The notes beneath the pieces are model-generated. The model did not search any database and was not told where the DNA came from. It saw nothing but the letters and a program-made list of their open reading frames with translations. From Oscillospiraceae bacterium (GTDB taxonomy: Bacteria; Bacillota; Clostridia; Oscillospirales; Ruminococcaceae), in assembly GCA_003531585.1 (NCBI GenBank), contig DQFX01000053.1, positions 58,239 through 103,129 of the forward strand: 44,891 bases of DNA, read 5' to 3'. A program made the position numbers and the translations under genes. This document shows, one piece after another, positions 15,035 to 24,133 of this stretch. Numbering within the stretch: position 1 is the first letter of the stretch; each line of letters starts with the position of its first letter.

Positions 15035-16426
15035 ATGGCAGAAATGATGTGGGCTGGGCGTTCCTCACAGGGCGTGGACAGCAGAGTTAACGCGTTCAAT
15101 TCTTCTATCGCTTTCGACGGAAGAATGTACAAACAGGATATCCAGGGCAGCATTGCCCACGCGACCATGCTCGGCGAACAGGGCATAATCAGCATGAGCG
15201 ACAGCCTGGAGCTTATCGGCGGTCTCAAGGAGATCCTTGCGGACATCGAAAGCGGAAAGCTCCAGTTTGACATGACGGCGGAGGACATTCACATGTTCAT
15301 CGAGGCGGAGCTTACAAAGCGCCTCGGCGACGTGGGAAAGCGCCTTCACACCTCGCGCTCAAGAAACGACCAGGTCGCGCTTGACATACGCCTCTATCTC
15401 CGCGACGCCATCAGGGAACTGCGGGAGCTTGTGGTATCTCTTGTCAAGGTACTCTGCAGCATCGCCGACGAGAACACTGAGACCATCATGCCCGGATATA
15501 CTCATCTGCAGCGCGCTCAGCCGATAACCTTCGGTCATCACATGATGGCGTACGCTCAGATGCTGCTCCGCGACATCGAGCGCTTCGACGATACTCTGCG
15601 CCGCATGAACGTTTCCCCTCTCGGAAGCTGCGCACTCGCCGGAACCACCTACCACATCAACCGCGACAGAACCGCTGAATTGCTCGGCATGGAAGCTCCG
15701 ATGGTGAACTCCCTCGATGGAGTTTCCGACCGTGATTTCTGCATTGAGCTTGCCAGCGCCATCTCAATCTGCATGATGCACCTCTCCCGCTTCTCCGAGG
15801 AAATAATCATGTGGTGCAGCTGGGAATTCAAGTTCATCGAACTTTCCGACCGCTTCTCCACCGGCTCCAGCATTATGCCCCAGAAGAAAAATCCGGACGT
15901 TACCGAGCTTATCCGCGGCAAGACAGCCCGCGTTATCGGCGACAATATGACCCTCCTTGCCATGATGAAGGGTCTGCCGCTCGCCTACAACAAGGACATG
16001 CAGGAGGATAAGGAAGCGATATTCGACGCAGTGGACAATCTCAAGCTCTGCCTGACTACGTTTATCCCCATGCTTGAAACAATGACCCTGTACAAGGACA
16101 ACATGCGCAAGGCTGCCGCAAAGGGCTTCATCAACGCCACCGACTGCGCTGACTACCTCGTTAAGAAGGGCATGCCGTTCCGTACCGCTTATAAGATCAC
16201 CGGCGGTCTCGTTGCTCACTGCATCGAACTCGGCACCACGCTTGAGGAGCTCCCGCTTGATGATTACCAGAAGCAGAGCGACCTCTTTACGGACGACGTT
16301 TACGAGGCTATCAGCCTTGACACCTGCGTACGCGAGAGAAAGTCGTTCGGAGGCCCCGCGCCCGAGAGCGTAAAGAAGCAGATCGAGCTTACCAGAAAGA
16401 AACTGGAGGAACTTTGCAATGGTTAA
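15035..16426 (+). CDS. argH: Argininosuccinate lyase
   Basis: This enzyme splits argininosuccinate into arginine and fumarate, the final step of the pathway. It belongs to the fumarase/aspartase superfamily, shown by the signature GSSIMPQKKNP near residues 276-286 and by HTSRSRNDQ near 104. The 463-residue length is standard. GAGG lies seven bases before the ATG. The start of argC overlaps the argH stop by eight bases, so argH and argC are coupled. Confidence 0.98.
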   Translation: MAEMMWAGRSSQGVDSRVNAFNSSIAFDGRMYKQDIQGSIAHATMLGEQGIISMSDSLELIGGLKEILADIESGKLQFDMTAEDIHMFIEAELTKRLGDVGKRLHTSRSRNDQVALDIRLYLRDAIRELRELVVSLVKVLCSIADENTETIMPGYTHLQRAQPITFGHHMMAYAQMLLRDIERFDDTLRRMNVSPLGSCALAGTTYHINRDRTAELLGMEAPMVNSLDGVSDRDFCIELASAISICMMHLSRFSEEIIMWCSWEFKFIELSDRFSTGSSIMPQKKNPDVTELIRGKTARVIGDNMTLLAMMKGLPLAYNKDMQEDKEAIFDAVDNLKLCLTTFIPMLETMTLYKDNMRKAAAKGFINATDCADYLVKKGMPFRTAYKITGGLVAHCIELGTTLEELPLDDYQKQSDLFTDDVYEAISLDTCVRERKSFGGPAPESVKKQIELTRKKLEELCNG

Positions 16427-17354
16427 GGTATACATCGACGGTCAGGAAGGCACGACCGGACTTAAAATACTTGAGCGATTCAAGAACCGCTCCGATATAG
16501 AGCTGCTCCGTATCGACGAGGACAAGCGCAAGGACGCGGACGAGCGCAGAAAGCTCATTCACAGCGCGGATTTCACGTTCCTCTGCCTGCCGGACACCGC
16601 AGCTAGAGAGGCTGTGGCTCTCGCGGAGGGCAGCAATACAAGGATCATCGACGCTTCCACCGCTCACAGGACTAACCCCGACTGGGCTTACGGCTTCCCG
16701 GAGCTTGGCGCGGATTTCCGCGAGAAGATCGCGAAGTCCCCGCGAACTGCGGTTCCCGGGTGCTATGCAAGCGGCTTCATCTCAATGGCGTACCCGCTGG
16801 TGAAGCTCGGAATAATGCCCGCTGACTACCCCGTGAGCGTTCACGCGGTATCCGGCTACAGCGGCGCGGGCAAGAAGGCCATCGCAGTCTACGAGAGCGA
16901 CGACCGCCCCGCAGGTTTCGACAGCCCCCGTCAGTATGCGCTGACTCAGCAGCACAAGCACCTTCCGGAGATGCAGAAGATCTGCGGTCTGGAATATGCT
17001 CCGGCGTTCAATCCGCTGGTGTGCGACTATTTCAGCGGTATGGTCGTTTCCCTGCCGCTGCACACGAGGCTCCTCGCTAAGAAGTACACCGCGGACGACG
17101 TACGCAAGGCTCTCGCCGAATACTACGCAGGCGCAAACTTCGTGAAGGTAATGCCCGAGGGCGCTCCGGAGGACGGGTTCCTCAGCGCGAACGACCTCAG
17201 CGGAACAAATATGATGCAGCTTTTCGTCAACGGCAACGACGACCGGCTGATACTCTGCTCAAGACTTGATAATCTAGGAAAGGGAGCAAGCGGCGCGGCG
17301 GTTCAGTGCCTCAACATCATGATGGGCATTGACGAGACCACCGGTCTGCTGTAA
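16419..17354 (+). CDS. argC: N-acetyl-gamma-glutamyl-phosphate reductase (short type)
   Basis: The enzyme reduces N-acetylglutamyl phosphate to the semialdehyde with NADPH. At 311 residues it belongs to the short (type 2) ArgC class rather than the ~345-residue class. The nucleotide loop is GQEGTTG (8-14), and the active-site cysteine is C115 in PGCYASG. GGAGG lies nine bases before the ATG, inside the argH end. No truncation is seen. Confidence 0.95.
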   Translation: MVKVYIDGQEGTTGLKILERFKNRSDIELLRIDEDKRKDADERRKLIHSADFTFLCLPDTAAREAVALAEGSNTRIIDASTAHRTNPDWAYGFPELGADFREKIAKSPRTAVPGCYASGFISMAYPLVKLGIMPADYPVSVHAVSGYSGAGKKAIAVYESDDRPAGFDSPRQYALTQQHKHLPEMQKICGLEYAPAFNPLVCDYFSGMVVSLPLHTRLLAKKYTADDVRKALAEYYAGANFVKVMPEGAPEDGFLSANDLSGTNMMQLFVNGNDDRLILCSRLDNLGKGASGAAVQCLNIMMGIDETTGLL

Positions 17355-17364
17355 GGTACATAAA

Positions 17365-18600
17365 ATGGTTAAATTTGAAGGTTACGAATTCGTAGACGGC
17401 GGCGTCTGCGCTGCCGAGGGCTTCACCGCCGCCGGCGTTATCGCAGGAATAAAGGCCGGCAACACCACCAAGCGCGACCTCGCTATGATATTCTGCGCTG
17501 AGCGCTGCAAGGCTGCGGCTCTCTACACCACCAACAAGGTGAAGGGCGCTCCTATCTACGTTACAAAAAAGCACCTCGAGGACGGCTGCGCACAGGCGGT
17601 TATCGTTAACTCCGGCAACGCCAACACCTGCAACGAAAGCGGCATTGAGATCGCCGAACAGATGTGCGAGCTCACCGCAGAAGCGCTTGATATCGACGCT
17701 GACGATGTTCTCGTAGGCTCCACCGGAGTTATCGGTCAGCCGCTTTCCATAAAGCCGATAAAGGCGCGCATACCCACCCTCGCAAAGGAGCTTTCCTCCA
17801 AGAAGAGCAGCGAGGCATGCGAAGCAATAATGACCACCGACACCCGCAAGAAGGAGATCGCCGTTGAATTCGAAATCGAAGGCAGAAAGTGCCACGTTGG
17901 CGGAATCTCCAAGGGCAGCGGAATGATCGCCCCGAACATGGCTACAATGCTCGGCTTCATCACTACCGACGTTGCTATCTGCCATGAACTGCTCGAAAAA
18001 GCGCTCCGCAAGGTGAACTCCCTGACATACAGCATGGTAAGCGTCGACGGCGACACTTCCACCAACGACACGCTGATACTCATGAGCAGCGGTCTTGCGA
18101 AGAATCCTGAGATCACCTGCGAGGACAAGAACTACGAGAAGTTCGAGAATGCGCTGTACGCTGTTATGATGAACCTCGCGCGTGAAACCGCACGCGACGG
18201 CGAAGGCGCGACAAAGCTGCTCGAATGCATCGTAAAGGGCGCTCCCGATGAAAACACCGCGAGGGTCGTTGCGAAGTCAGTTATTTCATCAAGCCTTGTC
18301 AAGGCTGCAATGTTCGCGGCTGACGCAAACTGGGGACGCATTCTCTGCGCTATCGGCTACGCCAAGGCTGATTTCGACATCACAAAGGTTTCCGTGGAGC
18401 TTGCCAGCGAAAAGGGCAAGGTAACAGTCTGCACCAACGGCGCCGGAGTGAGCTTCTCCGAGGAATCCGCCTCCGAGATTCTCTCCGAGGACGAGATCAA
18501 GGTGCTCGTCGACCTCCACTGCGGCGAAGGCGAAGCGATCGCATGGGGCTGCGACCTCACGTTCGAGTATGTAAAAATCAACGCGGAATACCGCACATAA
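17365..18600 (+). CDS. argJ: Bifunctional ornithine acetyltransferase / N-acetylglutamate synthase
   Basis: ArgJ moves the acetyl group from N-acetylornithine to glutamate and can also start the pathway from acetyl-CoA, so no separate argA or argE is needed. The self-cleavage site is in KGSGMIAPNMATMLGF, where A193-T194 is cut and Thr194 becomes the nucleophile. The ATG at 17365 gives 412 residues and has GTAAGG upstream. A longer frame from 17329 would overlap argC by 26 bases and has no family support. Presence with an arginine-sensitive ArgB fits the acetyl-recycling route. Confidence 0.95.
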   Translation: MVKFEGYEFVDGGVCAAEGFTAAGVIAGIKAGNTTKRDLAMIFCAERCKAAALYTTNKVKGAPIYVTKKHLEDGCAQAVIVNSGNANTCNESGIEIAEQMCELTAEALDIDADDVLVGSTGVIGQPLSIKPIKARIPTLAKELSSKKSSEACEAIMTTDTRKKEIAVEFEIEGRKCHVGGISKGSGMIAPNMATMLGFITTDVAICHELLEKALRKVNSLTYSMVSVDGDTSTNDTLILMSSGLAKNPEITCEDKNYEKFENALYAVMMNLARETARDGEGATKLLECIVKGAPDENTARVVAKSVISSSLVKAAMFAADANWGRILCAIGYAKADFDITKVSVELASEKGKVTVCTNGAGVSFSEESASEILSEDEIKVLVDLHCGEGEAIAWGCDLTFEYVKINAEYRT

Positions 18601-18612
18601 GGAGCAGAAGAA

Positions 18613-19467
18613 ATGCAGATAGATTACGATATACGGGCAAACGCCCTTGTAGAGGCGCTCCCCTATCTTCAGGAATACAACGATAAGGTAGTAGTTGTAA
18701 AATACGGCGGCAACGCCATGACCAATGAAACCCTCAAGCAGGCTGTAATGCAGGACATCGTGCTGCTCTCCCTGGTAGGAATCAAGGTTGTGCTAGTACA
18801 CGGCGGCGGTCCTGAAATCAACGCTATGCTTAAAAAAATCAACAAACAGAGCGAATTCGTCAACGGTCTGCGCTATACCGACGAGGAAACCATAGACATC
18901 GTTCAGATGGTTCTCGCCGGCAAGGTAAACAAAGACCTGGTGCAGCTCCTCCAGCGTGCCGGCGGCAAGGCGATGGGTCTCTGCGGCCTTGACGGGGATC
19001 TCATTAAGGCGAAGCAGCTCAACCCCGACCTCGGATTTGTCGGCGATATCACTGAGATCGACCCGGATCCCATCAACACCGCACTCAACAATGGTTACAT
19101 TCCGGTGGTTTCCACTGTGGCTTCCGGAAAGAACGGCGAGGTATTCAACATCAACGCGGATACCGCAGCCGCACGTATCGCGGCTGAAATGGGCGCGGCT
19201 AACCTCATTCTTCTGACCGATATCAAGGGTCTGCTTGAGGACAAGGACGACGACAGCACTCTAATCAGGGTAGTCGGCGTAAGCGAAGTACCCTACCTCA
19301 AGAATCAGGGCATTATATCCGGCGGAATGATTCCCAAGATTGACTGCTGCGTTGAAGCAGTCCGCCGCGGAGTTAAAAAGACCAACATCATCGACGGGCG
19401 TATCCCGCATTCTATCCTTATCGAGCTTCTCACCGACATCGGTGCGGGCACGATGATAATTCCGTAA
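18613..19467 (+). CDS. argB: Acetylglutamate kinase
   Basis: The enzyme phosphorylates N-acetylglutamate. The amino-acid-kinase motifs are KYGGNAM (K30) and VHGGGPEIN (63-70). An N-terminal helix (about residues 7-22, RANALVEALPYLQEY) and the C-terminal HSILIELLTDIGAGTMI are the known signatures of the hexameric, arginine-inhibited class. Feedback control of the pathway at this step is therefore likely. AAGGAG is eight bases before the ATG, and the gene starts 12 bases after argJ. Confidence 0.96.
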   Translation: MQIDYDIRANALVEALPYLQEYNDKVVVVKYGGNAMTNETLKQAVMQDIVLLSLVGIKVVLVHGGGPEINAMLKKINKQSEFVNGLRYTDEETIDIVQMVLAGKVNKDLVQLLQRAGGKAMGLCGLDGDLIKAKQLNPDLGFVGDITEIDPDPINTALNNGYIPVVSTVASGKNGEVFNINADTAAARIAAEMGAANLILLTDIKGLLEDKDDDSTLIRVVGVSEVPYLKNQGIISGGMIPKIDCCVEAVRRGVKKTNIIDGRIPHSILIELLTDIGAGTMIIP

Positions 19468-19476
19468 GAGGTCATT

Positions 19477-20643
19477 ATGAGTACAATAGAACAATTCAAC
19501 AAATACGTCATGCCGAGCTACGGCAGGTACGACCTGGTTCTTGACAGCGGCTCCGGCAGACAGGCGGTAGACGAAAACGGCAAGAAATACATAGATTTCG
19601 GCAGCGGAATCGGCACTAACTCGCTGGGCTACTGCAACGAAAACTGGGTCAGGGCTATCTGCGACCAGGCTCACAAGATACAGCACACCTCCAACTATTA
19701 TTACACAAAGGTGCAGGCTGATTTCGCGAAGGCTCTCTGTGAGACCGCGGGCTACACTGATATGTTCTTCGGCAACTCCGGCGCGGAAGCCAACGAATGC
19801 GCAATCAAGATCGCACGTAAGTACAGCTTCGACAAGTACGGCAAGGGCAGAAGCAACATAATCACCCTCGTGAACAGCTTCCACGGAAGAACGCTCTGCA
19901 CGCTTTCCGCAACCGGTCAGGACGTGTTCCACAACTACTTCTTCCCGTTCGTTGAAGGCTTCGTCAACGTTGAGGCCAACAACATTGAGGATCTCCGCTC
20001 TAAGCTAGACGACACGGTCTGCGCCGTAATGTTTGAGTACATTCAGGGCGAGGGCGGCGTCATGGCTCTCCAGCAGGAATTTGTAGACGAGATCTACAGA
20101 CTCTGCGCTGAAAAGGACGTCCTCACCATCGCAGACGAGGTTCAGACCGGCGTCGGAAGAACCGGTAAGTTCCTTGCGGGCGACAACTTCGGCAAGAAGG
20201 CTGACCTGACTACCCTCGCAAAGGGACTGGCTGGCGGCGTTCCGATCGGCGTATGCCTCTCCGGAGAAAAGTGCGCTAATGTCCTGACCGCCGGAACCCA
20301 CGGTTCCACCTTCGGCGGAAACCCCATCTCCTGCGCAGGCGGACTTGCAGTGCTTGAGACCGTAAACAAACCCGGATTCCTGGACGAAGTTGCACGCAAG
20401 GGCGCGTACATTCGCGAGAAGCTGCTCACCTCCCCGGAGGTCGCTTCCGTTTCCGGAATGGGTCTGATGATCGGCATTGAACTCAAGAACAAGAAGGCCG
20501 GCGACGTTGTAAAGGCGGCTCTTGACAAGGGACTGCTGCTGCTGACCGCAAAGACGAAGATACGTCTGCTTCCCCCGCTTACCATCACCTACGAAGAGAT
20601 CGACAAGGGGCTTGAGATCCTGCTCGGTCTGCTGAACGCCTGA
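19477..20643 (+). CDS. argD: Acetylornithine aminotransferase
   Basis: This PLP enzyme (class III aminotransferase) converts N-acetylglutamate semialdehyde and glutamate to N-acetylornithine. The Schiff-base lysine is K249 in AKGLAGGVPIG, and the cofactor aspartate lies in IADEVQTGVGRTG. Length is 388 residues. A GAGG site is five bases before the ATG, nine bases after argB. Its place between argB and argF supports the acetylornithine assignment over other class III aminotransferases. Confidence 0.96.
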   Translation: MSTIEQFNKYVMPSYGRYDLVLDSGSGRQAVDENGKKYIDFGSGIGTNSLGYCNENWVRAICDQAHKIQHTSNYYYTKVQADFAKALCETAGYTDMFFGNSGAEANECAIKIARKYSFDKYGKGRSNIITLVNSFHGRTLCTLSATGQDVFHNYFFPFVEGFVNVEANNIEDLRSKLDDTVCAVMFEYIQGEGGVMALQQEFVDEIYRLCAEKDVLTIADEVQTGVGRTGKFLAGDNFGKKADLTTLAKGLAGGVPIGVCLSGEKCANVLTAGTHGSTFGGNPISCAGGLAVLETVNKPGFLDEVARKGAYIREKLLTSPEVASVSGMGLMIGIELKNKKAGDVVKAALDKGLLLLTAKTKIRLLPPLTITYEEIDKGLEILLGLLNA

Positions 20644-20661
20644 TATGAAAGGAAATCCACA

Positions 20662-21576
20662 ATGAAGCATTTATTAAAGCTGCTTGATCTCAGCACAGAA
20701 GAGATCACCGACATTCTGAACCTTGCCGACCAGCTCAAGTACGAGCAGAAACACGGCATTCCACACAATATTCTCAAGGGTCAGACCCTCGGTATGATCT
20801 TCCAGAAGTCCTCCACAAGAACACGCGTTTCCTTTGAGACCGGTATGTACCAGCTCGGCGGCCAGGCGCTGTTCCTTTCTTCACGTGACCTTCAAATCGG
20901 CCGCGGCGAGCCGGTTCAGGACACCGCGCGCGTTCTGTCCCGTTATCTCAGCGGTATTATGATCCGCACCTTCGCTCAGAAGGAAGTCGAGGACCTCGCT
21001 GAGTACGGCTCTATCCCGATAATCAACGGTCTGACCGACTACTGCCACCCCTGCCAGGTCCTCGCCGACCTCCAGACAGTCCGCGAGCACAAGAACAAGC
21101 TCGACGGTCTGAAGTTCTGCTATATCGGCGACGGCAACAACATGGCGAACTCCCTGACAGTAGGCGCTCTCAAGGTAGGTATGAGCGTTTCCCTCGGCTG
21201 CCCGGAGGGCTATTTCCCCGACCAGACCATCATCGACTTCGCAAAGCAGTACCCCGGAAAGTTCCAGATCATCAGCAACCCTGTCGAAGCTGCCGCTGAC
21301 GCCGACGTGGTTTACACAGACGTATGGGCTTCCATGGGTCAGGAGGGCGAAGCCGCTAAGCGCCGCGAGGTATTCAAGGGCTATCAGATCAACGACGCTG
21401 TAATGGCTTCCGCTAAGCCCGACGCTATGGTAATGCACTGCCTGCCCGCTCACCGCGAGGAAGAGATTACCGCAAAGGTATTCGAGCAGCATGCGGACGA
21501 GATCTTCGACGAGGCCGAGAACAGACTCCACGCTCAGAAGGCTGTAATGGTAAGGCTGATGGCTCCCGAGGCATAA
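20662..21576 (+). CDS. argF: Ornithine carbamoyltransferase
   Basis: The enzyme makes citrulline from ornithine and carbamoyl phosphate. The carbamoyl-phosphate loop STRTR (51-55), HPCQVLAD near 129 and the ornithine-binding HCLPAHR near 259 are all intact. Length is 304 residues. It is the last gene of the operon. Carbamoyl-phosphate synthetase genes are not in the window. AAAGGA lies eight bases before the ATG. Confidence 0.97.
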   Translation: MKHLLKLLDLSTEEITDILNLADQLKYEQKHGIPHNILKGQTLGMIFQKSSTRTRVSFETGMYQLGGQALFLSSRDLQIGRGEPVQDTARVLSRYLSGIMIRTFAQKEVEDLAEYGSIPIINGLTDYCHPCQVLADLQTVREHKNKLDGLKFCYIGDGNNMANSLTVGALKVGMSVSLGCPEGYFPDQTIIDFAKQYPGKFQIISNPVEAAADADVVYTDVWASMGQEGEAAKRREVFKGYQINDAVMASAKPDAMVMHCLPAHREEEITAKVFEQHADEIFDEAENRLHAQKAVMVRLMAPEA

Positions 21577-21586
21577 TAAATACAAT

Positions 21587-21824
21587 ACACTCCTGTTAAC
21601 AGCAGGAGTCTTAGACCGGCGAAAAAGTCACTAAAGTGACTTTTCCGCCGAAACATCCCAGCCGCGCGCACGTCTTGGCGGCTTTGCCGCCAACCCGCAC
21701 ACTTGCTGGGATAGAAGTGTTTTTTGCCTCGGCAGAGCTGAGGCAAAAAACGGATTTCAAATGCCCGCTTCGCGGGCAAAAGACACTTTTTCGACAAGCT
21801 GACACTCCTGTTAACAGCAGGAGT
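21587..21824. repeat. Hairpin-rich element bounded by a 23-bp direct repeat
   Basis: The 23-base sequence at 21587-21609 recurs exactly at 21802-21824, with 192 bases between. The interior is a series of stems. These are 21617-21631/21636-21650 (one mismatch); 21655-21662/21705-21712 enclosing 21675-21682/21686-21693; 21719-21730/21740-21751; and 21762-21768/21772-21778. Frames of 60-80 codons are open on both strands but lack ribosome sites. The structure fits a small inserted intergenic element that duplicated the argF terminator. It fills most of the 400-bp gap after argF; the rest (21831-21960) is AT-rich and nothing clear is seen apart from a weak promoter-like TTGAAT...TATTAT. Confidence 0.6.
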
Positions 21825-21830
21825 GTATTT
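21802..21830 (+). terminator. Terminator at the distal repeat copy after argF
   Basis: ACACTCCTG (21802-21810) pairs with CAGGAGTGT (21818-21826) around a seven-base loop and is followed by ATTTTG. The proximal copy pairs over only seven bases and has no U-tract, so the distal copy is the better terminator. Confidence 0.55.
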
Positions 21831-21977
21831 TGAACATTATGGTGGCAATTTCTCACAGCATTCACAGCCGATTACTAAAAACACATGAAGTAACTGTATA
21901 AATATCCTGTATCATTTTGAATAATTGCACATGCTGCGTCATATTATTTACAGAAAAAATTCATCTGGAGGTACAAA

Positions 21978-22898
21978 ATGACAGAGTATCTGCCTGAAGG
22001 CTGCCTTATCGGCACCGCAGACAACAGGAGTTCCCTGCTGTCTTACTACACCCTCAGCGAATGCATGACTTCCGGGAAGATTCTGGAAGCTCCCTGCATT
22101 ATATGCGACAGTCACCACAATCTGATCCTCGACCTCGGCTGTATGAAAGGCTTTATCCCCCGGGAGGAGGGCGCCCTTGGCATCACCGAGGGAACCACAA
22201 AGGACATCGCGCTGATATCCCGCGTGAACAAGCCGGTCGCCTTCGTGATAACGGATTTCCGCGAGAACGAAAACGGCGAGACCTACGCGGTGCTTTCCCG
22301 CCGGCTTGCGCAGGAGCGCTGCATGCGCGATTACCTTGGCTCGCTGACTTCCGGCGATATTATCCCGGCACGGGTAACTCATCTGGAGCCGTTCGGCTGC
22401 TTCGTCGACGTTGGCTGCGGTATTCCGTCGCTTATCCCTATCGACATGATATCCGTGTCGAGGATAACTCACCCGAAGGATCGTTTCTCGGTTGGGCAGA
22501 ATATCCACGTTGTTGTCAAGTCGGTGGATAACGGAAGAATATGCCTGTCGCACAAGGAACTCCTCGGAACCTGGCAGGAGAACGCTTCCCTGTTTGAACC
22601 CGGAGAAACAGTAACCGGCATTGTGCGCTCCATCGAGGAATACGGCATATTCGTGGAACTGACCCCGAACCTCGCCGGCCTTGCGGAGCTTCGCGAGGAC
22701 GTACATGTAAACGACTGCGCGAGCGTCTACATAAAGGCTATCAATCCGGAAAAGATGAAAATAAAGCTCATCATCGTGAATACGTCCAGCGAGACGTACC
22801 GCGACAATGAGCTGAAGTATTTCCTCACTTCCGGTCACATCGACCGCTGGCGTTATTCCACCGACGAATCACCGAAGCTGATCGAGACTATTTTTTAA
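21978..22898 (+). CDS. S1-domain RNA-binding protein (short ribosomal S1-like)
   Basis: The 306-residue protein consists of three S1-type OB folds. A diverged one lies near 30-105, a clear one near 125-195 (GDIIPARVTHLEPFGCFVDV) and a third near 205-270 (GETVTGIVRSIEEYGIFVEL). Proteins of this type in Firmicutes bind RNA and resemble ribosomal protein S1, but whether this one works on the ribosome cannot be read from the sequence. GGAGG is six bases before the ATG. The gene converges on rarA, and their ends overlap by 11 bases, so little room is left for a terminator. Confidence 0.85.
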   Translation: MTEYLPEGCLIGTADNRSSLLSYYTLSECMTSGKILEAPCIICDSHHNLILDLGCMKGFIPREEGALGITEGTTKDIALISRVNKPVAFVITDFRENENGETYAVLSRRLAQERCMRDYLGSLTSGDIIPARVTHLEPFGCFVDVGCGIPSLIPIDMISVSRITHPKDRFSVGQNIHVVVKSVDNGRICLSHKELLGTWQENASLFEPGETVTGIVRSIEEYGIFVELTPNLAGLAELREDVHVNDCASVYIKAINPEKMKIKLIIVNTSSETYRDNELKYFLTSGHIDRWRYSTDESPKLIETIF

Positions 22899-24132
22899 TG
22901 CGGCTCCAATAATCCTTGGCTGCCTGTTCCAGCTTGTTCTCTCCGTACTCGTAGTAGACCCGGTTTTTCAGCGGGTCGGGGAGGTACTGCTGCTTCACCC
23001 AGTGGTTGGGATAGTCATGCGGGTACAGGTAATGCTGACCCTTGACCGCCGCGCCTTCTCCATCGCAATGAACATTCTGCAATTGACGCGGGAAATCGTA
23101 GGACTGTCCGTTTTTGACGTCCGCGAGAGCCGCGTCGATTGCTTTTTCTGCGCTGTTTGACTTCGGCGAGGTCGCGAGCATTATTACCGCCTGCGCCAGG
23201 GGAATGCGCGCTTCCGGAAGCCCGAGCTGCATTGCATTATCTACGCACGCTTTGGTTATCATCGCGGCCTGCGGATACGCAAGTCCGATGTCCTCGCTGG
23301 CGATGACCAGCAGACGGCGCGACAGCGAAATTATGTCACCGGCTTCAATAAGCCGCGCCGCGTAATGGAGCGAAGCGTTTTCGTCCGAGCCGCGTATCGA
23401 CTTCTGGAGCGCGGACAGCAGATCGTAGTGCTGATCTCCGTCGCGGTCGTAGCGCATGTTGCTGCGCTGAGTCAGCTCCTGAGCAAGCTCCAGAGTGATC
23501 TCACCATCGGTGCAGGTCAGCGCGCACAGCTCCACCGTGTTCAGCGATTTGCGAACGTCACCGCCGCAGCCGCGGCTGATGTACCTTACCGCTTCGTCGT
23601 CGAGATGGTACTCAACGCCGGTTTCCTCCGTCATGAGTGAAAATCCGCGGCGTATTGCCTTTTCAAGCTCTGCGGGCTGAACCGGCTTGAACTCGAATAC
23701 CGTGCTCCGGGACAGGATCGCATTGTATACATAGAAATACGGATTCTCCGTTGTGGAAGCAATAAGCGTTATGCTTCCGTCCTCAATGTATTCAAGAAGG
23801 CTCTGCTGCTGCTTTTTGTTCAGGTACTGTATCTCGTCAAGGTACAGCAATATCCCGTTGCAGCCGAGGAACGTATCGACCTCCGACACCACGCTCTTTA
23901 TATCCGCAGTGGAGGCGTTGGTTCCGTTGAGCTTGTGAAGCCGCATGTTGGCTGAATCCGCGATTATTCGCGCTACTGTGGTCTTTCCGACGCCGGAAGG
24001 ACCGTAAAATATCATATTAGGAATACGTCCGCTTTCAATAATTTTTGTAAGCGGGCGGTTTTTTCCTATCAGATGGGATTGCCCCACCACATCGTTGAGT
24101 GTGGCGGGGCGTATTCTGTCTGCTAAGGGCAT
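22888..24132 (-). CDS. rarA: Replication-associated recombination ATPase RarA/MgsA
   Basis: RarA (MgsA) is an AAA+ ATPase related to clamp loaders that acts at stalled replication forks. Walker A is GPSGVGKTT (K50), Walker B LYLDEIQ (D99/E100), and sensor 1 is ASTTENPYF. The C-terminal part holds the family's tetramerisation domain with ASEDIGLAYPQA and YPHDYPNHW. The 414-residue length is normal. The ATG starts one base after the prs stop, so it is co-transcribed with prs. The stop codon is TAG. Confidence 0.94.
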   Translation of the reverse strand: MPLADRIRPATLNDVVGQSHLIGKNRPLTKIIESGRIPNMIFYGPSGVGKTTVARIIADSANMRLHKLNGTNASTADIKSVVSEVDTFLGCNGILLYLDEIQYLNKKQQQSLLEYIEDGSITLIASTTENPYFYVYNAILSRSTVFEFKPVQPAELEKAIRRGFSLMTEETGVEYHLDDEAVRYISRGCGGDVRKSLNTVELCALTCTDGEITLELAQELTQRSNMRYDRDGDQHYDLLSALQKSIRGSDENASLHYAARLIEAGDIISLSRRLLVIASEDIGLAYPQAAMITKACVDNAMQLGLPEARIPLAQAVIMLATSPKSNSAEKAIDAALADVKNGQSYDFPRQLQNVHCDGEGAAVKGQHYLYPHDYPNHWVKQQYLPDPLKNRVYYEYGENKLEQAAKDYWSRIKK

Positions 24133-24133
24133 T

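Noticed and set aside
13684..15288. A 534-codon open frame on the minus strand
   Set aside because: It lies opposite argG and argH, has no ribosome site or family pattern, and results from codon bias in the sense genes.
21611..21865. Small proteins encoded in the argF-downstream element
   Set aside because: Frames are open on both strands but lack ribosome sites, and they are made of inverted repeats, so structure explains them better.
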